Shown piece by piece: positions 23,403 to 34,589 of a stretch of DNA of 64,000 nt. The translations under genes and the position numbers were made by a program. Below the pieces are notes generated by a model, which saw only the letters and a list, made by a program, of their open reading frames with translations, was not told where the DNA came from and did no database searches. This DNA comes from Brassica napus (taxonomy: Eukaryota > Streptophyta > Magnoliopsida > Brassicales > Brassicaceae). Position 1 is the stretch's first letter, and every line of letters begins with the position of its first letter. The stretch is taken from positions 7,525,726 through 7,589,725 of the forward strand of contig NC_063448.1 of NCBI RefSeq assembly GCF_020379485.1, read 5' to 3'.

Positions 23403-23690
23403 TTAAAAACTTGATTTTTCGGTTTTAGCGGAAAAACTTGATTTTTCGGTTTTAGCGGAAAACTTGATTTTAGCGGAAAATTTGATTTTAGCGGAAAAAC
23501 TCGATTTTCCAGTTTTGGCGGAAAAACTCGATTTCCTGGTTTTGGCGGGAAAACTCGATTTCCCGGTTTCGGCGGGAAAACTCGATTTCTCGGTTTCGGC
23601 GGGAAAAGTCGATTTCTCGGTTTCGGCTGGAAAACTCGATTTCTCGGTTTCGGCGTGAAAACTCGATTTCTTGGTTTCGGCCGGAAAAAC
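23403..23690. repeat. Minisatellite of 27-bp units, about eleven copies
   Basis: Units like CGATTTCTCGGTTTCGGC followed by GGAAAACT repeat head to tail, mostly 27 bp with two short units of 18-19 bp. Because 27 is divisible by three, both strands stay open; the minus strand would give a repeat like KPRNRVFPP. I regard that frame as a by-product of the repeat. Confidence 0.85.
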
Positions 23691-23934
23691 TTTTTTTTTT
23701 TTTGCAATTTTAATGAAATATCAAATTTTATGAATTCGGAAGGGAATTTTTTTTTTGAAGTTTTAAACCTTTTTTTTTTTTTGAAGTTTTAAACCATATA
23801 CTAAAATATTGTTGTTTAACAAAAAAAAATAAAGTTATCTAGTACTCTATAATAGGGTCAACCCTATCAAAACCTTTATTTCTGTAGCCCAACCTTAAAT
23901 TGGCCCTAAACACTTTAAAAGTAATGCACTAGGG

Positions 23935-24195
23935 CAGAAGCCGGTCCTAGGAATATAGTGGCCGGAAGCAAGAGAGAAAAAAAAAATGGCCACTTTTGAA
24001 AGATAAAAACAGAAAAAAAAAATTAATATCTGAGATGGTTAGAGGAGCTTCGAACCCATGTGCTGATTAAAGTGTAGACAAGTACATTCTACCACTAGAC
24101 TAAAGGAAATATTAGAAAAATGTGGCCGAAATCAATAGATAAAATATACGGCTGAAAGCAGATGCTTCTCCTGCTTGGTCCAAGGGCCGGCACTG
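23935..24195. mobile_element. Nested 261-bp element with GCCGG ends
   Basis: It starts CAGAAGCCGGTCCT and ends AAGGGCCGGCACTG, imperfect inverted ends, with a 5-bp direct repeat TAGGG on each side. It carries a tRNA-like segment. The superfamily is uncertain because 5 bp does not fit hAT. Confidence 0.5.
24043..24107 (-). other. tRNA-Gly-like relic inside a transposable element
   Basis: On the minus strand the tract reads TAGTCTAGTGGTAGAATG, like the A box and D arm of plant tRNA-Gly, then after about 20 nt GGGTTCGAAGC, a B box. The acceptor stem cannot be formed, so this is not a working tRNA. It may be a SINE-type promoter relic or a captured tRNA. Confidence 0.5.
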
Positions 24196-24379
24196 TAGGG
24201 TAAGGGTTCTTAAATTATTGGATGGGCTGGGTCAACCCTAAGTCAAACAGCTCTATATAACATCCCTAGGTATAAGTAAGTTTTCTCCTGCATTCATCAT
24301 TAGAAGTTATATGAAACTTCATTGAGATTTAAGATTAACAAGCCAAACCGTTGAATATAAATAATAAAACTAAATACAG

Positions 24380-25529
24380 ATCAGCACTGTGCGCAGATAT
24401 TGTTTTGATAAATCTTTCTAATAATTTGTCAGATTATATTATATGATTTTCAAAAGTTATGGTTTATATTTTGAGTTATATAATATGTGGATATAATATA
24501 CTTTTGTGTTTTTTGTTATGTTTTTGACATCCAGATAATAGATTTTTTTTTACTTATAAAGAATTGATTTGTGTTATAATATGTGTTGTATGTACTGTTA
24601 GTTTATAATGTAAAAATTAAACTCCCCCTTAAATAATTGTTTTAAAAACATTTAGCCCTATAATAATTTTAACCTAAACAGTTTTATTATCTTCTTTATT
24701 AATTTTGAGTTATTGTACGTTTTTATATAATTCAGTTTATAATGTATATATGAAATGTAAGTGGTTTTAAACATTAAACACATGTAAAGTGGTCGTATTT
24801 ATTGCAAATGTTTTTGTACAAATAATAGGTATATTGGATTGAACTCATGTAGTATTGAAATTTTAAAAACCGATTCAATCAAGTATAAGGTGTAATATAT
24901 TTGAGCCAGTTAAGTGGTACTTATGTATGAAATAATATTAATTTAACTGATGAGGATTATACTATTGTGAGGTGTGATGTTACAATAGAAAATACGACTG
25001 ATATTTGATTGAATTCATGTGAATTATATATTGTAGTATAAAAAATTGAACTTTCAAATACCGGTTCAGTTAAGTGTGTAGTTTAATCTATTTGGCATGT
25101 CATATGATCATACTTTTGTTATTTCTGATTTGAAGTTATGGGTATTATATTTTTGTATGAATCTAATCTATTAATTTAGGATTCTACTTTTTATTTACCA
25201 TACAAAAGTCTATGTTAGACCATTAATTAAAAACTAAATTAAGTATCCTAAATTTATGTATATGTGATATTTTCTAACATAAACATTATATTCATCTAAA
25301 CAATAACATTCCTAAAAAAAAGCCAAATATATTTCAATTATGCAATTATTTTGTTTATCATATTTAGGCTAGACCAAACTCTATATATATTTCAGTAACT
25401 AATTTAAAAATTAAATAGTATAACCCAATTCTTTTTAAAATTATCATAAAATTATATACATAAAAAAATTATATTAAATATATATATTTATAACTTATTT
25501 TATATTTTAAATGTTATTTTAAAAACAAA
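24380..25529. other. AT-rich body, probably of a Helitron
   Basis: Long AT-rich sequence without open reading frames of note, leading into the Helitron-type 3' end at 25561-25564. A 5' TC terminus was not identified, so the element's start is unknown. Confidence 0.4.
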
Positions 25530-25564
25530 CATATATCCGCACGTACATGCGGGTTCAAATCTAG
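25530..25564 (+). mobile_element. Helitron 3' terminus
   Basis: A short GC hairpin, CCGCACGTACATGCGG (25537-25552), lies 8 nt before CTAG (25561-25564), followed by T. Hairpin plus CTRR immediately before a T is the standard 3' end of plant Helitrons. The body lies to the left. Confidence 0.7.
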
Positions 25565-26099
25565 TTATAATTAAGTGAAAGGCGTGAATCGTAAGATGTT
25601 ATAATATATTTTGTTTATATGTACCAGTTAGGACCGATTTGTATTATTAATAATGTATATAAATCGGTGATATATGTTGTACATATGAGTGTGATATTTT
25701 GGTTGATTATAGTAGGTTGTATGAATTAATAGTACTTTTTTTGCCAAAAGTATGAATTAATAGTTCATTGTCACTATTTCCACACAATATATATACTACA
25801 ATCAGAGTCAAACTGATGATTAGTATAATTAGTATATATGTGAAATTTGTATTGTTCTTTTGTTAGTAAATTATCGATGTATTATTTACTGTGAGGTTAG
25901 TTTATATTAAGTAATGTAGGGTTGACGTTAGGAATGTAACATGAATGTAATATAAGGATAGTGTAAAAATATGATAGATTCTAAAATAAGTCAAAGTTTA
26001 AATGACAACTTTTATATAGTAGATAAAAAATAAGATCTTAAATTAATAAATTAGACGTAGTATGGAGATTTGGCAAAAAAAAGAAAAACAACTTTGATT

Positions 26100-26500
26100 T
26101 TAGTACAAATCTCCAAAATAACACATTTCTAAGTTTATATCACAAAAATAACACTCAAAAACTAAAATGACCAAAATAGCATTTTATCTTTTGAAAATTT
26201 TAATTTTTTTATTTTTCAAAATTTGAAATCTTATCCCCAAAACCTCATTTCTCAACTCTAAACCCTAAACCCTAAACCCTAAACTCTAAACCCTAAACCC
26301 TAAACCCTAAACCCTAAACCCTAAACTCTAAACCCTAAACCCTAAACCCTAAATCCTAAACCCCACTCTTTAACTCTAAACCCTAAGTTTGTGACTTTTG
26401 ATAAAACATTAAGTGCTATTTTTGTGACTTTTGACTTTGAATGCTAGTTTGGGAACAAAAACTTGATTTAGTGCTATTTTTGTCTTTTTCTCTTGATTTT
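26100..26500. repeat. Telomere-like repeat core in an AT-rich repeat unit
   Basis: About 16 imperfect head-to-tail copies of AAACCCT (with AAACTCT variants) lie at 26255-26372. They are flanked on both sides by loosely inverted AT-rich sequences containing AAAAATAACAC/GTGCTATTTTTG motifs. It is an interstitial repeat, since ordinary sequence continues on both sides. Confidence 0.7.
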
Positions 26501-27022
26501 ATCTTAGCGAATTTACCAACAAAGAAATGGAGAATTTCATGTTTACCACTTTCATGGTAACATTATTAATCTTTATTACCACTAAAAGGACATTTTCAAA
26601 AAATATATTTTTCATTAAGTGGCAAAAGACTCTTATATCCTTGTTTTCTATATATATATAATAAATAATTATTTAAATAAAAAATAAAAATAAATAAATT
26701 ATGTTTTCAAATTATACTTTTTCAAATTCTAACTTTTTATAAATTTTTTTGAATTTCTTTTTTGATTTTTTTTCAAAATTTCTTTTTGAAAATCAAATTG
26801 TGTGAAACTATTTTTATATTTTTTAAAGTATTTATTTATATATTTATTAGAATCCTAAATTTCACATTCTAAAAATTCTACCCAGCCCTCAAGTCTAAAC
26901 TCTAATCTAGATTAATTAATTCTAGACATATAAAAAGGTTTTTTACTCAGAGAAAAAGTGCAGTATTCGTGTCAATTTTCCACAGAGAAAAAGAAACATG
27001 TGTTTTGAGAGAAAAGGAAACA
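26500..27022. other. AT-rich spacer upstream of the CWC16-like gene
   Basis: No gene seen. The last part, around 26940-27020, becomes purine-rich and presumably belongs to the promoter of the gene at 27126. Confidence 0.4.
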
Positions 27023-27046
27023 CCAATAGCTGTTTTCTTATAAATA
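27023..27046 (+). promoter_or_regulatory. CCAAT and TATA boxes of the CWC16-like gene
   Basis: CCAAT lies at 27023 and a consensus TATAAATA at 27039-27046, 80 bp before the ATG at 27126. The spacing allows a leader of about 50 nt. Confidence 0.55.
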
Positions 27047-27125
27047 GGTGTCTTAAGGGACAACGATCCAATAACTGCGAAACACTTTTGTTCATTCAAT
27101 TGTTCTGTGTGCTCTGAAGATAATT

Positions 27126-27893
27126 ATGGGAGAACGCAAAGTCCCAAACAAGTATATTCCGCCAGATTTTGATCCGAAGAAGATACCTCGTCTCCGTAAA
27201 CCGAACAACCAGCAAAAGAAGATTCGATTTATGCTACCGGTTCGTATTCGTTGTAACACATGTGGTAATTACATGTCGGAAGGCACTAAATTCAATTGCC
27301 GTGAAGATGAAGTCATCAACGAGACGTACCTAGGGATTAAAATCCACAGGTTTTACATCAAGTGCACCAACTGCTCGGCAGAGGTGACAATTAAAACCGG
27401 TTCAAAGAACTCGGGTTATATTGTCGAATCAGGTGCAGTTGGAGTTTATAATGGACTCGAGGAAGAGGAGAAGCATGAGGTAGCTGAAAGCGCCTTGGAG
27501 TCGTTAGAGAAGAGAACTAAGGTATCTAAAAGAGAGATTGAAGTTATGGCTGCACTTGATGAGATGAAGTCTATGAAATCTAGAAGAGCCTCGGTGAGCT
27601 TAGACTCACTGCTTGAGGCTTTGAATAGAAGAAATAAACTAAAAGAAGAGAACGCGGAGGAAGAATTGCTCATTAAGTCTATAAAATTTGGTACGAGGAC
27701 TAGGATTGATGAAGAGAAAAACGATGAGGTTTTGGATGAGAAGAAGACGAAGAAGCCTAAGAGACGTGTTAACTGTACATCTCCCATTCAAATATCTTCC
27801 GTTCGCATAGTCTCGAAGAAGACTGCAAAGGTAACAAGGGGACTCGACTCTCTGTGTCACAACTACGGCTCAGACAGCGATGAGGAGAAATAA
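27126..27893 (+). CDS. CWC16/YJU2-family splicing factor-like protein, single exon
   Basis: An intact 255-codon frame starts MGERKVPNKYIPPDFDPKKI, the hallmark start of the CWC16 (DUF572, YJU2/CCDC94) family, nuclear proteins that join the spliceosome around the first catalytic step. The N-terminal domain keeps both Cys pairs of the zinc site, CNTCGNYMSEGTKFNC and KCTNCSAEVTIKTG, and the FMLPVRIRC block. The C-terminal half is charged, with Lys/Glu-rich helices and basic patches (KKTKKPKRR). At 255 residues it is shorter than most YJU2 proteins (about 320). It has no introns and stands alone among transposable elements, so it may be a retrocopy; I saw no poly(A) or target repeat. A TATA box precedes it and no lesion is visible, so it may be expressed. 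Confidence 0.85.
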   Translation: MGERKVPNKYIPPDFDPKKIPRLRKPNNQQKKIRFMLPVRIRCNTCGNYMSEGTKFNCREDEVINETYLGIKIHRFYIKCTNCSAEVTIKTGSKNSGYIVESGAVGVYNGLEEEEKHEVAESALESLEKRTKVSKREIEVMAALDEMKSMKSRRASVSLDSLLEALNRRNKLKEENAEEELLIKSIKFGTRTRIDEEKNDEVLDEKKTKKPKRRVNCTSPIQISSVRIVSKKTAKVTRGLDSLCHNYGSDSDEEK

Positions 27894-27937
27894 ATCAGTT
27901 TTTTTTTATATAGCTAAGGGTTTTTATATCAAATCCT

Positions 27938-29154
<1,217 letters not shown>

Positions 29155-29555
29155 TCAGATATTTCAACTGTGACACTACTTTTCCTAGGAAACCCACATA
29201 TTTATTGTTTTCTTTCAGTTCGACCCCAGTACTTTACTATTCCCGACCCCACACCTCTAGTGGCGTGCGGAATCAGAATCTACGACTTTAATTACTGACA
29301 GCTGGCAATCAGAATAAGAATCTCCGCCCATGCTGTACGAACTTGTCTGAATAATTTACTGTTTTGACATTTCAAGCTGTAAGAAACGTAATTGATGAAG
29401 AGGTTTTTAGTAGCCCATCAATCAAATATCAGTGATAAAAAAAAACATTGTTTATGATCCTAAATTACAATCGTTATAAGGGCCCTTAATCTCGTCATAA
29501 TCAATAACCAAAAAAGCCACTAAGGCACAACAGAATCTCTGATTCTAGTTCCTAA

Positions 29556-29848
29556 TCAGATTACTGATGTTGAAAGCTCTTTAACATCATCCGAGACTTG
29601 TTCGTAGTCTGTCTTCAACTTTTCAAGATCTTCTGCGCTTAGCTCTCCTTTGGCCGGTTTAAGCATGACCAATACGCAACATGTTGGTCGTTTTGTTGCC
29701 CCGGCTTGCGCAAGATCCTGAATATAAATCATTCAAATTTAGAAACGAGCAAGAAGATACATAAGAAGATAGATTTAGAACATTTGGCTTACTTCTTTGG
29801 ATGGAACGTAGACGTAAGGAACACCAGCTTCTTCACACAAGACTGGGA
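29556..29848 (-). pseudogene. NHP2-like (H/ACA snoRNP, L7Ae family) 3' fragment
   Basis: Two exons, about 29848-29793 (PVLCEEAGVPYVYVPSKE) and 29717-29556 (DLAQAGATKRPTCCVLVMLK, then a Lys/Glu-rich end with ELSTSVI and stop), form the C-terminal half of the NHP2 protein, a kink-turn-binding subunit of pseudouridylation particles. The N-terminal half, with the RNA-binding loop, is missing; upstream sequence is the intron side of a serpin exon. The Arabidopsis relative, At5g08180 from memory, neighbours agmatine deiminase, so this and the AIH fragment may have been moved as one piece. Confidence 0.85.
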
Positions 29849-29903
29849 CCATCTCCTCAGTCTTTCAGACATAAGAGTTAAGGTTGTCGTAAGAACAACA
29901 TAC

Positions 29904-30298
29904 CTTTGTGCGAAAATCAACTAGATTAAAAGCAGCCTTATACGAATTCTCGATGAGATCTTTAAAAGATGGCTCGACAGAGAGAAACTTGTCGATCCAG
30001 ACGCAGTTAGCTGCCGAGATCGTTGAACCGCCACTTGCGGTGCTGTCGGCAAGGACGTTGGTTACTATCTTGGAGGACATGCGTTAAGCTCAGTTATCGA
30101 AGAAGCTTGTTGTAGTAAAGAGAGAATATGATTTGCTGTGGGTCCGCCAGACTTGGCGGCGAGTAAGCTGAGGATGACGTTGATTGACGCCGGAGAAAAC
30201 ACAAAGTTGTAAGTTTTCGCGGAGGTGGTGGCGATCACGTGCTTAGCTACACTAAGAGCGAGCTCGTTTTGCTTCGTTATCAAGTTTAGGAGGTTCAT
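29904..30298 (-). pseudogene. Serpin first-exon fragment with frameshift
   Basis: The frame from 30298 starts MNLLNLITKQNELALSVAKH and has the serpin strand FVFSPASINVILSLLAAKSG. At LNA (about 30078) one base is missing and the protein continues in another frame as SSKIVTNVLADSTASGG, ISAANCVWIDKFLSVEPSFK and IENSYKAAFNLVDFRTK, followed by a splice donor GTATGT. This is the first exon of a plant serpin, a protease inhibitor of about 390 residues. The reactive-centre loop exon is absent; the next exon in the same direction belongs to NHP2. A dead, chimeric fragment. Confidence 0.87.
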
Positions 30299-30478
30299 AT
30301 TTTACTGCTTGGTTAAACTGGGGTTTACCATACACTTGCAAAAAAGCAAACTAACTAGACATCCATCAACCACGTGACACCGTTAGAATTAACGTCGTTT
30401 AAACGGAGTGTATTGCTGTTAAAACGGGGAGCGTTATTAACGAGTGTATAAAAGATCTCCGCCTTCTCATTACCTCTC

Positions 30479-30482
<4 letters not shown>

Positions 30483-30509
<27 letters not shown>

Positions 30510-30512
30510 GAA
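30483..30512. repeat. GA microsatellite
   Basis: About twelve AG units in the stretch upstream of the BIM1 fragment, corresponding to a GA-rich leader. Confidence 0.8.
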
Positions 30513-31081
30513 GAGAGGGAGTGAGAGAGCTCTCTGGCTGATCTTTTTTTTTACCCCGATCAGATCGAAGAGTTTGCGTCTCGGAGTTCGAACTTCGGTT
30601 GCTCCGGCTTAATAGATCCAAGCTTCACCACAATTCGCCGTCGTTGTTTCATTATCGACAAGGTACGCTAATCGTGTCCGTCGTTGATTTAGATTTGACT
30701 TGGAATCCAGTTTATCGATCTCAATGCTCACGAGTTGACTTGAATTATGCGAAATTCTGTTGGTTTGAGCTTGAATTTTGCTGAATTATGGTTAAACTTA
30801 CGAATCTCTCTGCAATTTCGTTGACAGATCTATCGAGTCCGTTTGTTTCGGTGATTTCTTCAGTAAATCTCGTCGAACTGGAGAATTATCTGAAGTCTAA
30901 GCTCAATTTCTCTTCCACAAGCAACGGAGAAGAGAATCATCTGTTGAATTCTCAGATCTAAGTTGCTAGCTACAGAATTCTCTATAATTTAAATTTGCGT
31001 CCGAGAAAATCGTGATAATTCACCGCGCATAGAGTTATTTTGAAAAAAAATATCCAAGAACCGTTGAAGTTGTCGTTGTTC

Positions 31082-31812
31082 ATGGAGCTTCCTCAACCTC
31101 GTCCCTTCAAAGCTCAAGGTAACACATAGACCTAATTTTAAAATAGATAAAAAGGAAGAGTTTAATTTTTATATTATTCAACTTCCAATAGGATTATTTT
31201 TGCTTTTTGCTTTTTCGTTTTTAATTTTGATTTTTAGAAGAATTTCAACAGGGAGAAAACCAACACATGATTTTTTATCGCTCTGCAGTCATCCAACTCT
31301 CCAGCCAGATCCAAAGCCTACACCACCACCTTCTTTTCAAGGTATTAATTTACCTTTTTGCCCTTCATTAAAAGATTCTCTTAAAGCCGTCACGTTTTTT
31401 CCGCGCGTGCATCTATTCTGATCTGACCACCTCTTTAAGACGAATCATGGATCACAATGTTGCTATCTCATTGGGCCCCTAATGGACCCAAAGCCCAAGA
31501 CAATAAGGGACCGTTAATAGGGGAAATAATTATAACTGCCACATGTTTAACTATATGGTCGCATAACAATTTTTATAACATTTTATGATAAGGTCGTGTG
31601 GGTACGGTCCGGTTTAAACAATGTGAATGTATATGCGTATGGTTTATAGAATTTTTTTGATGAACCATGGAGCAGGTAGCCACTTGAAAACCCATGATTT
31701 TCTACAACCGTTAGACTGCGTTGGTGCTAAGGAAGAGACGAGTAGGGTTGACACAACCAGGATAGCTTCTGAGAAGTCACCTCCTCCTGCACCGCCTCCA
31801 TCTGCTCAGCGG
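31082..31812 (+). pseudogene. BIM1-like bHLH gene 5' fragment (three exons)
   Basis: Exons 31082-31118 (MELPQPRPFKAQ), 31252-31341 (GRKPTHDFLSLCSHPTLQPD, then PKPTPPPSFQ) and 31676 to about 31812 (SHLKTHDFLQPLDCVGAKEE, then SEKSPPPAPPPSAQ) join in frame with GT-AG introns. They match the N-terminus of BIM1, a bHLH partner of BES1 in brassinosteroid signalling (Arabidopsis At5g08130, from memory). About 700 bp of leader and possible promoter (30.4-31.08 kb) is also present. The bHLH domain is missing: the frame runs into antisense eIF3c sequence at 31812. It could still be transcribed but could not make a DNA-binding protein. Confidence 0.88.
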
Positions 31813-31993
31813 TATGGACCATCTCCTCAAAACGCTTGTCTTTGCCTGGCTGAACAACACGTTTAGGGAGATCACCGTCATCAGTGTCACTGCCACCTGG
31901 AAGATAACGAGATGCACCACCAGCAGTATTGGTATCTTGAACCTCATCTAACTCTTCCTCGGTGCTACTTCCATTTTCACTTTCACTTCCAGG
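31803..31993 (-). pseudogene. eIF3 subunit c N-terminal exon fragment
   Basis: After a splice acceptor at 31994-31995, the minus strand reads PGSESENGSSTEEELDEVQD, GGASRYLPGGSDTDDGD and KRVVQPGKDKRFEEM. The acidic Ser/Asp/Glu tract followed by KRVV.P.KDKRFEEM is characteristic of the start of the eIF3c translation factor. The rest of the gene is absent; sequence continues directly into the BIM1 fragment on the other strand. The fragment is under 70 codons out of about 900. Confidence 0.75.
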
Positions 31994-32009
31994 CTGGTGA
32001 ACAATGTAA

Positions 32010-33205
32010 CACAATGAAAGTAAGTAAAACCAAACGGGTAAGCCAATAGACTAAGTTATCGAAACCTTAGCAAATAACTTCGAATTCAACATCTTTCTTA
32101 GGGGGAGAGGTAAATGTTAGGCAGTGGAAGCAAGGAGAATCTACATTCCACATAAGACATTCAAAAACAAGAATCACATTAAAAAGAAGCAATGAAAATG
32201 AACCATTTTATCACTCAATTTCCAAAATCTGGATCAACTCATCAACCAACTTCAGATTTAGAACAACTCAGAATACTTTCATTGATTCCAAGCTTATAAA
32301 CGTGACTCGGCACAATTGGCTTGCATAATACTATTGAAACGATGATGTCTCAATAACTAGGGGAAAAAATGGCCATTAAACGAGAAGCATGATCAAATGA
32401 AGATTACAGATATGAAACAAATTAACTCCAGCAAAATACATATATTTTTGTCATAAAACCGATGAACAATAGAAATTTTTCTCAGTTTTTATACAAACTC
32501 TTTGACATTAGCATTGATTCAAATATGGAAGCAACTAATACACCAATCTTATTTGAAATACATCAATGCATTCAAACACACAAGAAAATAAAAGTGGATC
32601 TGCATATGTCTGAATCTTCCATAACATAAGCACAATCTAATAAGCAAGAGTGAATAATATATATGTATATCTTCAAGACAAAAACATTCTGAAGGCAAAT
32701 CAAAGGGTTCAAGAAGCAAGACAGAACAAGAATGTGAGGAACTCACCTGGAGAAAAAACTAGTTTGAGAACTGCACCAATTGTAAGAGTTGATGCAGCCA
32801 ATGCTTAATAAAGAACACGGTTTTAGGGTTAGGTTTTTCTAGATATTTAAGGACCTGTTGGTAACTTCACATCTTGTCTCTAATTCCAGTTTCCAGTCGT
32901 TTTTTTGGGCAACCAGTCGTTTTAATTTTAAACGCAGCTTTTGGTTTGGTTTGATATATTTTTATTAGCATTTTCTACGGACGATTAAAACTCAGCTGAA
33001 GAGTAAAATTCATTAAAGGGACATGATGTCCTCAACTTTATATGATTTCGTAATTGATTAAAAAATAATCACACGACAAAAATATGGAAACGGATAATAA
33101 TGAAAAGGTGACTTGTAGAACAAGGCACACACATAATAAGATCATTCTTCATTCAAGCCTTTAGTTTCTGCACACTACATAACAAAAAAAATATTCAAGC
33201 TTAGT
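32010..33205. other. Non-coding part of the fragment mosaic
   Basis: Even base composition and intron-like sequence upstream of the eIF3c exon (minus direction), with a possible donor GTGAGT near 32745, which suggests that the captured eIF3c piece includes its first intron. I could not recognise a first exon. From 32830 on, the sequence is AT-rich with nothing recognisable. Confidence 0.4.
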
Positions 33206-33209
33206 CACT

Positions 33210-34165
33210 TCATTACATGAGCATTTGCTTCATAGACCAAAGACTCTCAAGTTCTTGAACCAAAGGACTTTTCCCAAGATTTGTTCCTCGTGATCTAACC
33301 GGGCCAAAAGGAGATGGGTTTGAAAAGCTTGAAGCTCTTAGAGATAGCTGAGCTTGTTCAAGAACCCTAAACTAGGCGCAGCACCAGTACTTCATCTCGA
33401 GTGTAGCCTCCCTCAGCTAACCGGTAAGATTTCATTCCTTTGTGTGTGAGTCTATACGTTTCATTATCTTCTCCTTCTTCTGGAGTTTCAGATTCTTCTT
33501 CACCATCATCCTGATCTACCGTGGGAATCTTTGGTTTTGAAAGTTTTGAAATGGAATCTTGTTAATGTTTGTATACATGATCTTAGACACGCTTAGGACA
33601 AAAAAACGCTTTGCATCTGGAGCTATCCCACTTTGCTTATAGATTAGTTTGCTGTTCTCAATCACAACTTCATATGCCTCTCTTTCAGTCTGTTCTTAGG
33701 AAACAATAAAACATTGGTCAGGAGCATATATAATCGGTCTACTAAGCATAGTATAACTCACCGGACCAAGATACTTGATGCTTTGTTGGTATAGTTTTGA
33801 TCTTGGACATCTTTCATGGTTCAATTCTTTTCCATGTATGTCAAGCCTATGTTAGCTCGTAAAATGTATGTACTCCTGATAACTGTCACACTTTTTGATT
33901 GTTGAATAGCAAATCTACCAATAGAAAACGGGTTGGTTACTGTCACAGTGGAGCCAAGCATGATAATAGAATTGCATATTGTGGCCATAGCGATGTCGAA
34001 GATCAATCTGTTAAGCTAGGGAAATTAAGATCACACCTGGCTTTACACAAAAATTACAGCCACACAACAAAAAGACAAATGGTACAAGAATATTCTTACT
34101 GCCTCAAGCCAGTGTTGCAAAGCCAACTTCCTAGCTTTCTCGTCTTTTGACAAGCTCTTACCCAC
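33210..34165 (-). pseudogene. IQM-family (IQ-motif calmodulin-binding) gene fragment
   Basis: On the minus strand I find broken pieces in a consistent order: [16 protein letters not shown] (about 34150-34100) before a splice donor, [20 protein letters not shown] with [12 protein letters not shown] (about 33690-33570), [20 protein letters not shown] with THKGMKSYRLAEGGYTRDE (about 33530-33390) and a tail [17 protein letters not shown] with [10 protein letters not shown] before a stop (33225). The first two blocks resemble IQM proteins (…[15 protein letters not shown]…; …YEVVVEDGKLMYKQSG…). Several stops and frame changes lie between them. The assignment is moderate; the later blocks are less certain. 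Confidence 0.5.
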
Positions 34166-34589
34166 CTAAGGGACAAAAAAGTCTTTTGACAAGCCTTTAC
34201 CCATCAGCTAAAACAAGCCAAAAGAAAATCGAGATTCATAGAAATTGTCATGAGTACAAACCCATTTTCACTTGAAATTACAGTCAATAGTTTCTTGTGT
34301 TGTTAAAAAAAAGAAGAAGATTCTCGCTACACCCCTGAAAATGTCAGATATTCAAATATCATTACTGAGAAATTTCACTATCTTGTTTGTAAAGTTTCCA
34401 TGCATTGCGTTTTTCTAACCATCAATAAAATAGTTCATGCACGTAACATTTACCCAAAAGTACAGTTAACTAAACTGGAGAAAGAAAACAAAATGGGTCA
34501 AGGAAACAGAGCCCATGAGACGGAAAAAGAGGTGTACTTTAATGGAAGAGAAGAACATAGCCAAAAAGGAATCATGAAAAGAGGAGAAA

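Larger units (their letters stand above)
23062..24268. mobile_element. Non-autonomous hAT element (1207 bp) in the SCPL50 3' flank
   Basis: The inverted ends TAGGGATGTTATA and TATAACATCCCTA are flanked by a perfect 8-bp duplication GGTATAAG (23054-23061 and 24269-24276). The sequence on either side matches the uninterrupted 3' flank of the downstream SCPL50 copy, which proves the insertion. It contains an 11-unit minisatellite and a smaller nested element, and no transposase. Confidence 0.92.

Noticed and set aside
23375..23707. 110-codon frame with KPRNRVFPP repeats that resembles a proline-rich cell-wall protein
   Set aside because: The 27-bp minisatellite keeps all its frames open; there is no signal peptide or promoter, and it lies inside a non-autonomous hAT.
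24043..24107. A functional tRNA-Gly gene
   Set aside because: A and B boxes are present but the acceptor stem and anticodon arm do not pair.
26255..26372. Telomere repeats suggesting a chromosome end
   Set aside because: Copies are degenerate and ordinary sequence continues on both sides, so they are interstitial.
33899..34150. 83-codon plus-strand frame
   Set aside because: Overlaps the IQM-like remnant on the other strand and has no family pattern.
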